From NCBI RefSeq assembly GCF_019733355.1, contig NZ_JAIHLQ010000015.1, positions 1 through 64,000 on the forward strand: 64,000 nt of DNA. The letters are read 5' to 3'. The notes under the pieces were generated by a model. That model searched no databases and was not told where the DNA came from. It worked only from the letters and a program-made list of their open reading frames with translations. The DNA comes from Pseudomonas baetica. Its GTDB lineage: Bacteria > Pseudomonadota > Gammaproteobacteria > Pseudomonadales > Pseudomonadaceae. Shown here one piece after another: positions 1-8,674 of this stretch (position 1 is its first letter; every line of letters starts with the position of its first letter). A program made the position numbers and the translations under genes.

Positions 1-1932
1 GAGGTGGAACTGGTCAGTGAAAAACCGTCGCTGGACCTCGAGACCCTGCTGCACAAACCGGCCTTCCTGCAACTGTCGCCCGACGGCAGCGGCATACACG
101 GCCAGATCTACCGCGCCGCCCAGGGTGATTCCGGCAAACGCCTGACCCGTTATTCGGTAACCCTGCGCCCGCAACTGTCGTACCTGGCGCACCGCGTCAA
201 CCAGCGCATCTTCCAGAACCTCAGCGTGCCGAAAATCATCGGTCAAGTGCTGGAAGAGCACGGCATCCAGAGCAACGCCTACGATTTCCAGACCGGTTCG
301 ATCTACCCCGAGCGCCTCTACTGCGTGCAATACGACGAATCCGACCTGCATTTCATCCAGCGCCTGTGCGAGGAAGAAGGCATTCACTACCACTTCCAAC
401 ACAGCGTGGCCGGCCACAAACTGATTTTCGGCGATGACCAGACGGTGTTCCCGAAACTCCAACCCGTGGCCTATCAGCAAGACTCCGGCATGGTCGCCAA
501 CGACCCAGTGATCAAGCGCTTCGACCTGCGCCTGGAAACCCGCACCAGCCGCACCACACGCCGCGATTACGACTTCGAAAAACCACGCCTGACCCTCGAA
601 AGCGAAAACCGTGGCGATGCCCTGCCCGACCTCGAAGACTACGATTACCCGGGCCGCTTCGTCGACCGCGAGCGCGGCAAACACCTGGCCAAACGCGCCC
701 TCGAACGCCACCGCAGCGACTTCCAGCTCGCCGAAGGCAAAAGCGATCAGCCGTTGCTGGTCAGCGGCCATTTTCTGGCCCTGACCGAGCACCCAAAAGC
801 CAAGTGGAACGACCTGTGGCTGCTCACCGAAGTGCTGCACGAAGGCAAACAGCCGCAAGTGCTGGAAGAGTCGGTGACCAGCGACACCACCGCGCTGAAA
901 GACGATTTCCACCAGGGCTACCGCAACCGCTTCCAGGCCACCCCGTGGGACGTGCCGAACCGCCCGCCCCTGCGCCACCCGAAACCGCGCATCCTCGGCA
1001 GCCAGAGCGCCGTGGTCACCGGCCCCAAAGGTGAAGAAATCCACTGCGACCAGTACGGCCGCGTCAAAGTCCAGTTCCACTGGGACCGCGAAGGCCAGGC
1101 CGACGACAAAACCAGTTGCTGGCTGCGTGTCTCCAGCGCCTGGGCGGGCGCCCAGTACGGCGGCATCGCCATCCCGCGCATCGGCATGGAAGTGCTCGTC
1201 ACCTTCCTCGAAGGCGACCCCGACCAACCACTGATCAGCGGCTGCCTGTACCACAAGGAAAACACCGTCCCTTATGCCCTGCCGGCGAACAAGACCCGCA
1301 GTACGTTCAAAACCCTGAGTTCCATGGGCGGCAGCGGTTACAACGAACTGCGCATTGAAGACAAGAAAGGTCAGGAGCAGATCTACCTGCACGCCCAGCG
1401 CGACTGGGACGAGAACGTTGAGCACGACCAGAAAATCCGCGTCGGCAACGAGCGCCACGACACGGTCGAGCAGAACAGCTACACGGAATTCAAGGCCGAA
1501 GAACATCACACCGTTTATGAAGATCGCAAGGTTGAGGCGCAGGCCAATGATCACCTGACGGTTGGGGTGAATCAGCACATCAAGATTGGCACCGGGCAGT
1601 TCATTGATGCGGGGCAGGAAATCCACCTGAGCAGTGGCATGAAAGTGGTGCTTGAGGCAGGTGCGGAACTGACGCTGGTCGGCGGTGGCAGCTTCATAAA
1701 AATCGATGCCGGCGGCGTGACCATGAGCGGGCCGGTAATCAACATGAACTCAGGCGGTGGTCCGGGTAGCGGCACGGGCGCTGCCCCGTTGTTGCCGGGG
1801 CCGTTGAAGCAGGCGGATGCGGATAAGGCCGGGCAGTTGTTGGTGCCGGCGTTGCGTCAAACCCTGAAACGGGCGGCCACAACGGCTCAGCCGATCTGCG
1901 AGATATGCCAAAAACTGAAGGCGATGAAATGA
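1..1932 (+). CDS. vgrG: Type VI secretion tip protein VgrG (5' end outside window)
   Basis: Spike protein that sits on the Hcp tube of the type VI secretion system and carries effectors into target cells. The frame is open from base 1, so the N-terminus lies upstream; the GTG at base 4 is an internal valine. The visible 643 residues contain the end of the gp27-like base, a gp5-like OB fold at about residues 335-425 (GPKGEEIHCDQYGRVKVQFHW, then a GIAIPRIGMEV stretch), and a repetitive beta-needle region at about 440-590. The protein ends with a short tail containing CEIC. The stop overlaps the next start (ATGA at 1929-1932), so this VgrG is translationally coupled to the DUF4123 adaptor and is probably dedicated to the downstream effector. 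Family assignment is certain; the tip subclass cannot be judged without the 5' end. Confidence 0.96.
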   Translation, partial: EVELVSEKPSLDLETLLHKPAFLQLSPDGSGIHGQIYRAAQGDSGKRLTRYSVTLRPQLSYLAHRVNQRIFQNLSVPKIIGQVLEEHGIQSNAYDFQTGSIYPERLYCVQYDESDLHFIQRLCEEEGIHYHFQHSVAGHKLIFGDDQTVFPKLQPVAYQQDSGMVANDPVIKRFDLRLETRTSRTTRRDYDFEKPRLTLESENRGDALPDLEDYDYPGRFVDRERGKHLAKRALERHRSDFQLAEGKSDQPLLVSGHFLALTEHPKAKWNDLWLLTEVLHEGKQPQVLEESVTSDTTALKDDFHQGYRNRFQATPWDVPNRPPLRHPKPRILGSQSAVVTGPKGEEIHCDQYGRVKVQFHWDREGQADDKTSCWLRVSSAWAGAQYGGIAIPRIGMEVLVTFLEGDPDQPLISGCLYHKENTVPYALPANKTRSTFKTLSSMGGSGYNELRIEDKKGQEQIYLHAQRDWDENVEHDQKIRVGNERHDTVEQNSYTEFKAEEHHTVYEDRKVEAQANDHLTVGVNQHIKIGTGQFIDAGQEIHLSSGMKVVLEAGAELTLVGGGSFIKIDAGGVTMSGPVINMNSGGGPGSGTGAAPLLPGPLKQADADKAGQLLVPALRQTLKRAATTAQPICEICQKLKAMK

Positions 1933-2795
1933 TCCCCGGTGCCACGCGTTATCTGCTTCTGGATGGAGCAAAGATCGAAAACCTTCCGGCCCGTTTGTAC
2001 AGTCTGGACGACAACCCTGTTGTCGAATGGCTGTATCACGCAACGCCCTACCAAGAGGTATTTGATGTCGGCCCTGCGCTGATCGTCTTGCGCGCCAACA
2101 GCGCACTTGAAAAAGCCTTCGCTGATGACTGGCAAAACGATGCTGGCCTCATCATCGAAAGCGATGCGCCTCTACAGCAATTGACTGAACATCTGCGCAG
2201 CCTCATCCACGCGCGGGTGACCGGTGAAGCGTCAATGCTGTTTCGGTACTACGACCCGCGAGTCATGCGCCATTGGTTGCCGGCCCTGAACCCCGGGGGA
2301 AAAGATCACGTGATGGGCCCGATCAGACGTGTACGCCTGCCAGCGCGAGAATGCCAGGAAGAACAGTGGGTCGTTCGTGAGCAGGATCGCCAAAGCGCCC
2401 AGCAATATGCTGAGCGCCCGTGGCTTTACCTTGATGAGCAACAGTTGCAACGGCTCAATCAAGGCAAGCTGGAAATGTTTGATCAACAGTTACTGGAGCA
2501 CGTTCGTACCTACTTTCCCGACTGCCTGGCTCAGCGCTCGGCCGTCGAACAGCAGCAATGGGCGGTGCTTTGCCGTGAAGGCGCCGCCAGCCAGGGTTAC
2601 TCGGCGCCCAACGAAGTGGCACGCTGGTCTGCTCTGGTTGCCGAGCATGGCACCGCGTTCCCCCTAGCGCCTGAACATCAGGCCTACCGCGAGATTCTTC
2701 AACAGCCGACGCTCAACGCCACACAACGCCTGGATGCCTTGTTGGTAGAACTGCATCGCCATTGGCTGCTGACTGACAAGGAGTCCAATGCATGA
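1929..2795 (+). CDS. DUF4123 adaptor/chaperone for the T6SS effector
   Basis: DUF4123 proteins (Tap-1/TEC family) load a specific effector onto the matching VgrG. About 288 residues; the N-terminal half (ARLYSLDDNPVVEWLYHATPYQEVFDVGPALIVL) has the usual DUF4123 layout. The start chosen is the ATG overlapping the vgrG stop, preceded by AAGGCG; an upstream in-frame ATG at 1905 lies inside vgrG and would add eight residues. It lies between vgrG and the effector, with a 4-bp overlap with the effector start (2792-2795). Function is inferred from family and position; no catalytic motif is seen. Confidence 0.88.
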   Translation: MIPGATRYLLLDGAKIENLPARLYSLDDNPVVEWLYHATPYQEVFDVGPALIVLRANSALEKAFADDWQNDAGLIIESDAPLQQLTEHLRSLIHARVTGEASMLFRYYDPRVMRHWLPALNPGGKDHVMGPIRRVRLPARECQEEQWVVREQDRQSAQQYAERPWLYLDEQQLQRLNQGKLEMFDQQLLEHVRTYFPDCLAQRSAVEQQQWAVLCREGAASQGYSAPNEVARWSALVAEHGTAFPLAPEHQAYREILQQPTLNATQRLDALLVELHRHWLLTDKESNA

Positions 2796-5700
2796 CCACC
2801 ACACCGCTCGATAAAAACCGCAACCTAGCCGCGGCCGACAACGCCGCGCAGTGCCAATTCGGCAACGAAGACTTGTCCAACCCGGGCACCGCCTGTCCTG
2901 CGCAACATCCCGAAATTTTCGTGGTTCCGAGCCGCTACGCGATGGCCGAACAGGGCGCCGACCACGCCGATTTCGCGCCTTCCAGCCCAACCAAAAGCCA
3001 CCCGATGGCCTTGCGTCGCTTGCGCCCGGGCTACGTCTATCTTTGGCATGCCGAAGGACCATTGAAACGCTACGCGGTGGCATCTGATGGTTTACTGGTT
3101 GAACAACCGCTGACGCAACCCCACTCTGCTCTGACGACCGGTGAAAACGCCGGAATCGCGTTGAACAAAAGCACCGACGCGTGGATGCTCTACAGCGAAG
3201 TGCCATTGGGCAAAGACGCCTGCGAGCGCCTGAAAAAGAACGGTGAACGACGCAAGCGCATGCGTCAGATCGCCCTTACCGACATAGCCAAACGCCTATC
3301 GGCCAAACACTGCCCACCGCTCGAAAAAGCCCCGACACTGGTGGCCGAACTCATGCCGAAAGTACGCGAAAAAACCCTTGCGCATGAACATCAGAAGAAC
3401 GGCTCAACTGACCGCGAAAGCGTGAAAGAACAACGCAAAACGGCGCAAGCCTCGCCTACTCAAGACAATATCAAAGCCTACTCCGCCAGCTCGGAATCTC
3501 TGCGCGAACGCGAACAGGCGGCCGGCGCGCAACCACCGGGCGAGCCGGTGGTCGAGCCCGGGACTTGGAGCGCTAGCCCTTGGGAACTGGCACCTACGCA
3601 AGCCTGGCTGGACAAAGCCAAGAGCGAATCGGCTCCGCTATATGCGGTGTTTGCTGCGCTGGATGATGATCTGGGAGTGTTGCGGGATATCGACCACGAA
3701 CAGAACAAGGTCGAGGCAGAACACGAAGAGTGGGTAGCCGACAATAGCTTGCGCCAGACCATCGGCAGCTTTATCCGCAGCATGGTCACCGAAGACGGTG
3801 GCGAAGTTGCCAACCTGCTCAACTACCGGTATCGCGAACATAACCTGCAACTGACACCGGAACAGGGCGACACCCTGATCGACAGTCAGAAGCAGCTGAA
3901 CACCTTGATGCTGGAAGAAACACGCATCAACCAACAACGCGGCCGACAGTATGGGCATGCCCAAGCAGATGGCCTGTTGGCTCAGGTTCGATCCCGTGAA
4001 GAAGCCGTACTGAACAAGGTGCGCAGCTTCATCCCAAGCGAATTGCATCAGGAAGCGCAACAGGTCGTGCGGGATTATCGCAAGGAAAAAGTCAGCAATC
4101 TGGAAGGTGGCGGCGGAACCAAGGTTGGTGAATACATCGACTTGGCGAGCATGGACCATTGGCTGGATCAGGAAGCGCCGCAGCACTTCAAACAGGTCGA
4201 AAAACGCCATCAGTTGCTGTACGCCGATCGCAAAACCTACCTGCCACGCAACGACAGTGGTACTTGGTTTGTCGACCAGAGCAGCGAAGAACACCTCACT
4301 TGGCTTGAAAGTTTGACGGTCGCCTGCCTCAGTGCGCAGTGCAGCCGTAGCGAAGGCGCCAAACAGTTTGCCGATTACGTGAGCAGCGATGACCCCGGCT
4401 TGCTGCGTCTGGTGTTCCAGGCGTGGAGTCCGAGCCTGGAAGCGGCGGTGAACAACACTTCACGCCTCAACGAACTGGTCACGGCGCTCAGTCTGGAAAA
4501 CCTTGCCGACTCCCGCGCAGCCGCACTCAAGATTCTGGACGCGGACACCCTGCGCAATATCGAGCGGTTAGCGAGCAATCTGGAAGGTGCCTGGACGGCG
4601 ACCATGACCCGCCTCGGCGCCTCTTTGATTCATGCAAGCAAAGGCACGGCGATGGCAATGGGATTATTCCTGGTCATCCGCCTCGGCGATAACACCCGTC
4701 TTGTGCAGGGCGTAGAGAACGGTATCAAGGTCTGGCGCTTGGTCGGCCAGAACGCTGAAGCCCTCAGCCAATGGACCCGAAGCACCGCCCAGGCCATCAG
4801 CCTCGGTCGCGTCAACGGCATCGTCAACGCACCCTCGATCAAAGCCTCGGGTGGCCTACTGCCGCTGGCGGCGCTGGTGGTCAACATTCTCAACGCCGGC
4901 ACCTATGCAGGACAGGCAGCGGCGCTGGAAGGCAGCGATGCGCAACGGCAGGCGGATAGCATGTCAGCGTATTTGTACGCAGGGGCAGCGTTGGGGGCGG
5001 TGATTCAGAATTGGGTGATTTTGGGGAAGGGGATGAATGAGGTTAGCTTAGCTAAAGGCCAGCTCTCTTTCACTGCGCCAACTCTGACTTTATTCGGGGG
5101 AATCGTGGGAGCACTATCATTCGGAGCCGCTCTCAGTGAATACAGATCACTGCAAACTCAAATAGAAGCGTCTCAGAGCAACGTTGATCCTTGGCTAAAA
5201 GTGAAAAATTTGGCCGTTACTGGGCAAATCGCAGTTTATGGGGCTCAAGGATTGCTCGGTTTAAGCCTTACCGGCATGCGATTAGCTAACGTAATAAGTA
5301 CTCCAGTCGCAATTCGCCGCTTCCGCTTGGGAATGGGCCCAGTCAACTTGCTGCTGCTCGCGTTAGGAAGTCTGTATCTTTTCGCTTGGCTCCGCCAAGC
5401 CAGTCCTTTACAAAGCTACCTTGCGAATTGCTGCTGGTCGCACCGCCGGGCAAGTGCCAACAAAACTATTGCGCCCCAGGCGCAACTGGACGAAATCAAC
5501 GAACTGATGGTGATGCTGTACCAGCCTCGGCTGGCAATGGAAACCAGGGAAGTACGCATCAGCGGTTCTCTGGGCGATACCATCACCCAAGACGGTATTA
5601 GCCAACTGACCATTGATCTGCCAGGAGCCGCTCCGGGAGCTGCACAAATCGATCTATCCATGAGTGGCAATTTGACCCCTGTCTCGGCCGGATTCGGGAC

Positions 5701-6067
5701 TGGTACGCGAGGTACTCCCACAGATCTAGGTGCCACTTGGCTGAACGCCAGCCGGTGTAGTTGGATACCAGTGGACGCAGGCCAGGGTTTGCGCCTGAGC
5801 GGGAGTTTCCCACAGCCCCTCACCCGTTTGTCCTTGCGACTGTGCTATCTCAGCCCGGTGGCACTACTTGCCGGTGTAGGTGCTACCATCGGCGGCTCAA
5901 AGGGCCAAGCCTATACCCTATCGCCTAATGGCGGGTTATTGAGCCCAGATGGTGAAATCATTATTTTACGTCCAGGAGAGCCAACCCCTGAGCTTGACCG
6001 GGCCAGCATCCACCGACTAGGGCCACAACAAAATTCGCGTTATTTGAACCCCAAGGATAAGGCATGA
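2792..6067 (+). CDS. VasX-like MIX-motif T6SS effector, probably membrane-disrupting
   Basis: 1091 residues. Residues 77-85 (LRPGYVYLW) fit the MIX consensus hRxGhhYhh, a marker of T6SS effectors, and the N-terminal 150 residues resemble the VasX/BTH_I2691 effector N-terminus. A hydrophilic, partly helical middle (about 150-600) follows. The C-terminal third has several hydrophobic helices (about 686-704, 724-744, 763-783, 811-830, 848-868), as in pore-forming VasX. The last 200 residues are less hydrophobic and mostly beta-like. Base composition drops visibly from about base 5040 (residue 750) onward, next to the downstream putative immunity gene, as if the C-terminal module had been exchanged. 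Both ends overlap their neighbours by 4 bp. Effector identity is well supported; pore formation is inference. Confidence 0.88.
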   Translation: MTTTPLDKNRNLAAADNAAQCQFGNEDLSNPGTACPAQHPEIFVVPSRYAMAEQGADHADFAPSSPTKSHPMALRRLRPGYVYLWHAEGPLKRYAVASDGLLVEQPLTQPHSALTTGENAGIALNKSTDAWMLYSEVPLGKDACERLKKNGERRKRMRQIALTDIAKRLSAKHCPPLEKAPTLVAELMPKVREKTLAHEHQKNGSTDRESVKEQRKTAQASPTQDNIKAYSASSESLREREQAAGAQPPGEPVVEPGTWSASPWELAPTQAWLDKAKSESAPLYAVFAALDDDLGVLRDIDHEQNKVEAEHEEWVADNSLRQTIGSFIRSMVTEDGGEVANLLNYRYREHNLQLTPEQGDTLIDSQKQLNTLMLEETRINQQRGRQYGHAQADGLLAQVRSREEAVLNKVRSFIPSELHQEAQQVVRDYRKEKVSNLEGGGGTKVGEYIDLASMDHWLDQEAPQHFKQVEKRHQLLYADRKTYLPRNDSGTWFVDQSSEEHLTWLESLTVACLSAQCSRSEGAKQFADYVSSDDPGLLRLVFQAWSPSLEAAVNNTSRLNELVTALSLENLADSRAAALKILDADTLRNIERLASNLEGAWTATMTRLGASLIHASKGTAMAMGLFLVIRLGDNTRLVQGVENGIKVWRLVGQNAEALSQWTRSTAQAISLGRVNGIVNAPSIKASGGLLPLAALVVNILNAGTYAGQAAALEGSDAQRQADSMSAYLYAGAALGAVIQNWVILGKGMNEVSLAKGQLSFTAPTLTLFGGIVGALSFGAALSEYRSLQTQIEASQSNVDPWLKVKNLAVTGQIAVYGAQGLLGLSLTGMRLANVISTPVAIRRFRLGMGPVNLLLLALGSLYLFAWLRQASPLQSYLANCCWSHRRASANKTIAPQAQLDEINELMVMLYQPRLAMETREVRISGSLGDTITQDGISQLTIDLPGAAPGAAQIDLSMSGNLTPVSAGFGTGTRGTPTDLGATWLNASRCSWIPVDAGQGLRLSGSFPQPLTRLSLRLCYLSPVALLAGVGATIGGSKGQAYTLSPNGGLLSPDGEIIILRPGEPTPELDRASIHRLGPQQNSRYLNPKDKA

Positions 6068-7002
6068 ACTCAGCCAAACTCGGTAGCCGCAACGGACCGC
6101 TCTCACGAGAGGATTACCTGGCACCACTGGCCGTTCCGACAGGACAAACGCCCAAGGATGTCCTCAACACGATCTGGCGCAAGAACGAGGTATTTCTTGA
6201 CATTGGCTCCTACAGCATTGGCTCTTTCGTCATGGTGCTTTGGCCCGTACTGCTTATTTTTATATGGTTAACCCAGGCAGTGGGTTTTGACGGATTGAAT
6301 GCTGCTTACTGGTATGGGTTCATGTGTTTCTGTGGGATGCCAATTTTTTTTTTCATCTACATGTTGAGCCGCCCGGTCCCTCTCCCTGTTCGCTTCAACC
6401 GCCAGCGCCGAGAGGTCTGCGTGCCATTCGATGACGGCCGTTACTGGATCGTCCCCTGGGAACAGGTCACCGCCCAAGCAATAGCAATGGACTCTGTCGG
6501 CCAACACGGCAAAACAACTCAAGGTCTATTGGTGGTGGGCTTTCGCAATCCCGATCCCGATGCACCCGAAAAAGAACGAGACTTCAGCTTGGGATTCAGT
6601 TGCGGTGGCGGCGAAACGGCCATGTGTCTGTGGGAGTGCATGCGCAGCTACATGGAGGTTGGGCCGGAAGCCGTTCCGAAGTGCAATTTTGAGGGTGAGA
6701 ACAGCCAAAAAGGCTTGATCGGCTGGACCATTAGTATTTTGTTCGACGCATTGAAATCCGCAGCCAAGGGAGACTTTAAATCTGCAATTAAAGATGTTTT
6801 CTTCACTGTCTTTTTAGGTGCTCCTTTGGGGTTTTATTTGCAAGAACGCAAGCTGGTTCCGCCACCTGACTTGAACGCCCCGGCTATAAAAGAATGGTCG
6901 AAACCGCTGCCGGCTGAGCAGTGGGCCAAACGCTCTCCTGAGTTGGCAGCAGCTATCGCCAAGCGTGAGGAGGAACTGGAGAACAAACCACAATCCGCAT
7001 GA
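6064..7002 (+). CDS. Membrane-anchored DUF6708-like protein, putative effector immunity protein
   Basis: 312 residues, start overlapping the effector stop (ATGA at 6064-6067), which is the usual place for a cognate immunity gene. Two clear N-terminal membrane helices (about 53-70 and 82-101) are followed by a soluble domain with RFNRQRREV and YWIVPWEQV motifs that recalls DUF6708 proteins found beside T6SS effectors. A weaker hydrophobic stretch lies near 237-255. Known VasX immunity (TsiV2) is also an inner-membrane protein, which fits protection against a membrane-targeting toxin. Composition is lower in GC than in vgrG. A run of ten T (6344-6353) lies inside the second membrane helix and could be prone to slippage. 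Immunity role is inferred from position and topology, not from a recognised family function. Confidence 0.72.
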   Translation: MNSAKLGSRNGPLSREDYLAPLAVPTGQTPKDVLNTIWRKNEVFLDIGSYSIGSFVMVLWPVLLIFIWLTQAVGFDGLNAAYWYGFMCFCGMPIFFFIYMLSRPVPLPVRFNRQRREVCVPFDDGRYWIVPWEQVTAQAIAMDSVGQHGKTTQGLLVVGFRNPDPDAPEKERDFSLGFSCGGGETAMCLWECMRSYMEVGPEAVPKCNFEGENSQKGLIGWTISILFDALKSAAKGDFKSAIKDVFFTVFLGAPLGFYLQERKLVPPPDLNAPAIKEWSKPLPAEQWAKRSPELAAAIAKREEELENKPQSA

Positions 7003-7094
7003 CCCGAAAGCAAGAAATCCAGCTATTTGAAAGCCAAGGATAAGGCATGACATCAGCCATACCCCGCAGCCGCAAGGGACCACTCTCCCCCGGT
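7003..7094 (+). pseudogene. Relic of a second effector 3' end plus immunity-gene start
   Basis: Directly after the immunity stop, this stretch repeats the effector/immunity junction. Bases 7024-7094 align with 6041-6111, with about four in five positions matching by hand. In the effector frame it reads YLKAKDKA-stop, compared with YLNPKDKA-stop at the true effector end. The overlapping ATG at 7047 reads MTSAIPRSRKGPLS, compared with MNSAKLGSRNGPLS for the real immunity protein. Homology then stops and the frame runs into unrelated sequence with a stop. This is best read as what is left of an older or exchanged effector-immunity pair. Confidence 0.75.
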
Positions 7095-7161
7095 GTCAGG
7101 ATAGTTGTCGCCTCTCCGGTTTCTCCAAAAAAAGCATATCGGGGGCGGAAAGAGACTGGTC

Positions 7162-7434
7162 GTGCCGTACTATTCACCTGAACGCAGAGCCGCATTACTT
7201 AAGATGCTGCTTCCCCCGCTGAACCTGTCGATGGCCGAGGTTTCCCGGCGCAAAGGGGTCAGCGAAATGTCTTTGTCCAACTGGCGCAAGCAGCTCAGTT
7301 CTGAAGGAAATGCAGTGTCTGAAAACAAGCCGTTGACCGAGAACGGTATACAATCGCGGAAGGCCAAATTTGTATCGTCATGTGCAGATATCACTACTAA
7401 GAATCAAGCCCCACCGCCTGCCCCACACCTCTGA
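7162..7434 (+). pseudogene. Truncated transposase N-terminal (helix-turn-helix) fragment
   Basis: An open frame whose middle (about 7165-7300) reads YSPERRAALLKMLLPP, then MAEVSRRKGVSEMSLSNWRK. This is the helix-turn-helix start of OrfA-type transposases in which a YSxERKxxxLxKxLPP segment is followed by SxxTLYNWRK. The rest of the transposase, its catalytic domain and any terminal inverted repeat are missing; after about residue 52 the sequence no longer looks like the family. No convincing ATG or ribosome-binding site precedes it. It marks the downstream edge of the T6SS cargo island and is probably not expressed. Confidence 0.6.
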
Positions 7435-8572
7435 CAATCATCTCCACCTCCCGCTCATCAATCGTCAGCGGCGGCAGCAGCCGTATGGTCTTGCCGCGCG
7501 TGACGTTGATCAGCAGTCCGTGATCGCGCGCAGCGATCAATGTCAGATCGCGAATCGGCTGTTTCAGCTCGATACCGATCATCAAGCCCTGCCCACGAAT
7601 GGCCAGCACATTGGGGTTGTCCGCCAGCTCTGCGCGTAACCGAGTTAACAGCCGCTCACCCTGAATACGGGCGTTCTCCAGTAACCCCTGTTCTTCGATG
7701 ATATCCAGCACCGTGCAAGCAACACGGCAAGCCAACGGATTACCGCCAAACGTGCTGCCATGGCTGCCCGGGGTGAACAGATCTGCCGCCCTGCCCCGCG
7801 CCAGACAAGCGCCGATCGGCACACCGTTGCCGAGTCCTTTGGCCAGCGTCATGACGTCCGGAACGATGCCCTCATGCTGAAAAGCAAACCACTGGCCGGT
7901 GCGGCCGATGCCTGTCTGAATCTCATCGAGCATCAGCAGCCAAGCGTGGCTATTACAGATTTCGCGCAGGGCCTTGAGGTAACCGGGTGGCGCGAGTTGT
8001 ACGCCGCTTTCGCCCTGAATCGGCTCGACCAGAATCGCCACGATCCGCTCGCCATGCTTGCGCTGAATGTGCTCCAGTGCCGCCAGATCACCGAACGGCA
8101 CTTTGACGAAATCCCCCGGCAATTCATTGAAGCCCAGGCGCACTGCCGGGCCATCGCTGGCGGACAACGTGCCGAGAGTGCGGCCATGAAAAGCGTTGAC
8201 CATGACCACGACAAGCGGTTGCTCAATTCCCTTGCGCCAGCCATACAACCGCGCCAGTTTCAGCGCCGTCTCATTGGCCTCGGCCCCGGAATTGTTGAAG
8301 AACGCTCGCTCCATTCCCGACAACTCAGTCAGCCGTTTTGCAAGCTGTTGCTGCCAGTCGATGCTGTACAGGTTGGAGGTGTGCAGAAGCATTGCGGCCT
8401 GTTCGCTGATGGCATTGACGATGCGCGGATGCGAGTGCCCGACATTGGTCACCGCTACGCCCGCCACGGCATCCAGGTATTCGCGACCAGCCTGATCCCA
8501 CAGGCGAGTGCCCAGGCCTCTGATGAAGCTCAGGGCCAGTGGTTGATAGGTGTTCATCAGGGCGGCGGTCAT
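7397..8572 (-). CDS. argD: ArgD-like class III aminotransferase (acetylornithine aminotransferase family)
   Basis: PLP-dependent class III aminotransferase of 391 residues, the normal ArgD length. It shows the cofactor-phosphate loop NNSGAEANE (about 93-101), the aspartate of LMLDEIQTG (D216) that contacts the PLP ring nitrogen, and the Schiff-base lysine K245 in [10 protein letters not shown]. ArgD transfers an amino group between glutamate and N-acetylglutamate semialdehyde in arginine synthesis; pseudomonads often have extra ArgD/AruC paralogues acting on related omega-amino acids. It is transcribed alone and divergently from a LysR regulator, which suggests an inducible or catabolic copy rather than the main biosynthetic one. 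Fold and family are certain; the exact substrate is not. Confidence 0.85.
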   Translation of the reverse strand: MTAALMNTYQPLALSFIRGLGTRLWDQAGREYLDAVAGVAVTNVGHSHPRIVNAISEQAAMLLHTSNLYSIDWQQQLAKRLTELSGMERAFFNNSGAEANETALKLARLYGWRKGIEQPLVVVMVNAFHGRTLGTLSASDGPAVRLGFNELPGDFVKVPFGDLAALEHIQRKHGERIVAILVEPIQGESGVQLAPPGYLKALREICNSHAWLLMLDEIQTGIGRTGQWFAFQHEGIVPDVMTLAKGLGNGVPIGACLARGRAADLFTPGSHGSTFGGNPLACRVACTVLDIIEEQGLLENARIQGERLLTRLRAELADNPNVLAIRGQGLMIGIELKQPIRDLTLIAARDHGLLINVTRGKTIRLLPPLTIDEREVEMIVRGVGQAVGLDS

Positions 8573-8674
8573 GACTTCAAACTCCAGTGAAGGTCGGTGT
8601 GTTTGCAGTATGGTTAGCCACCGAAACTGGATAAACTCGGCAAAACTTCAATCATTTATAAGCAGAGCTTGATA

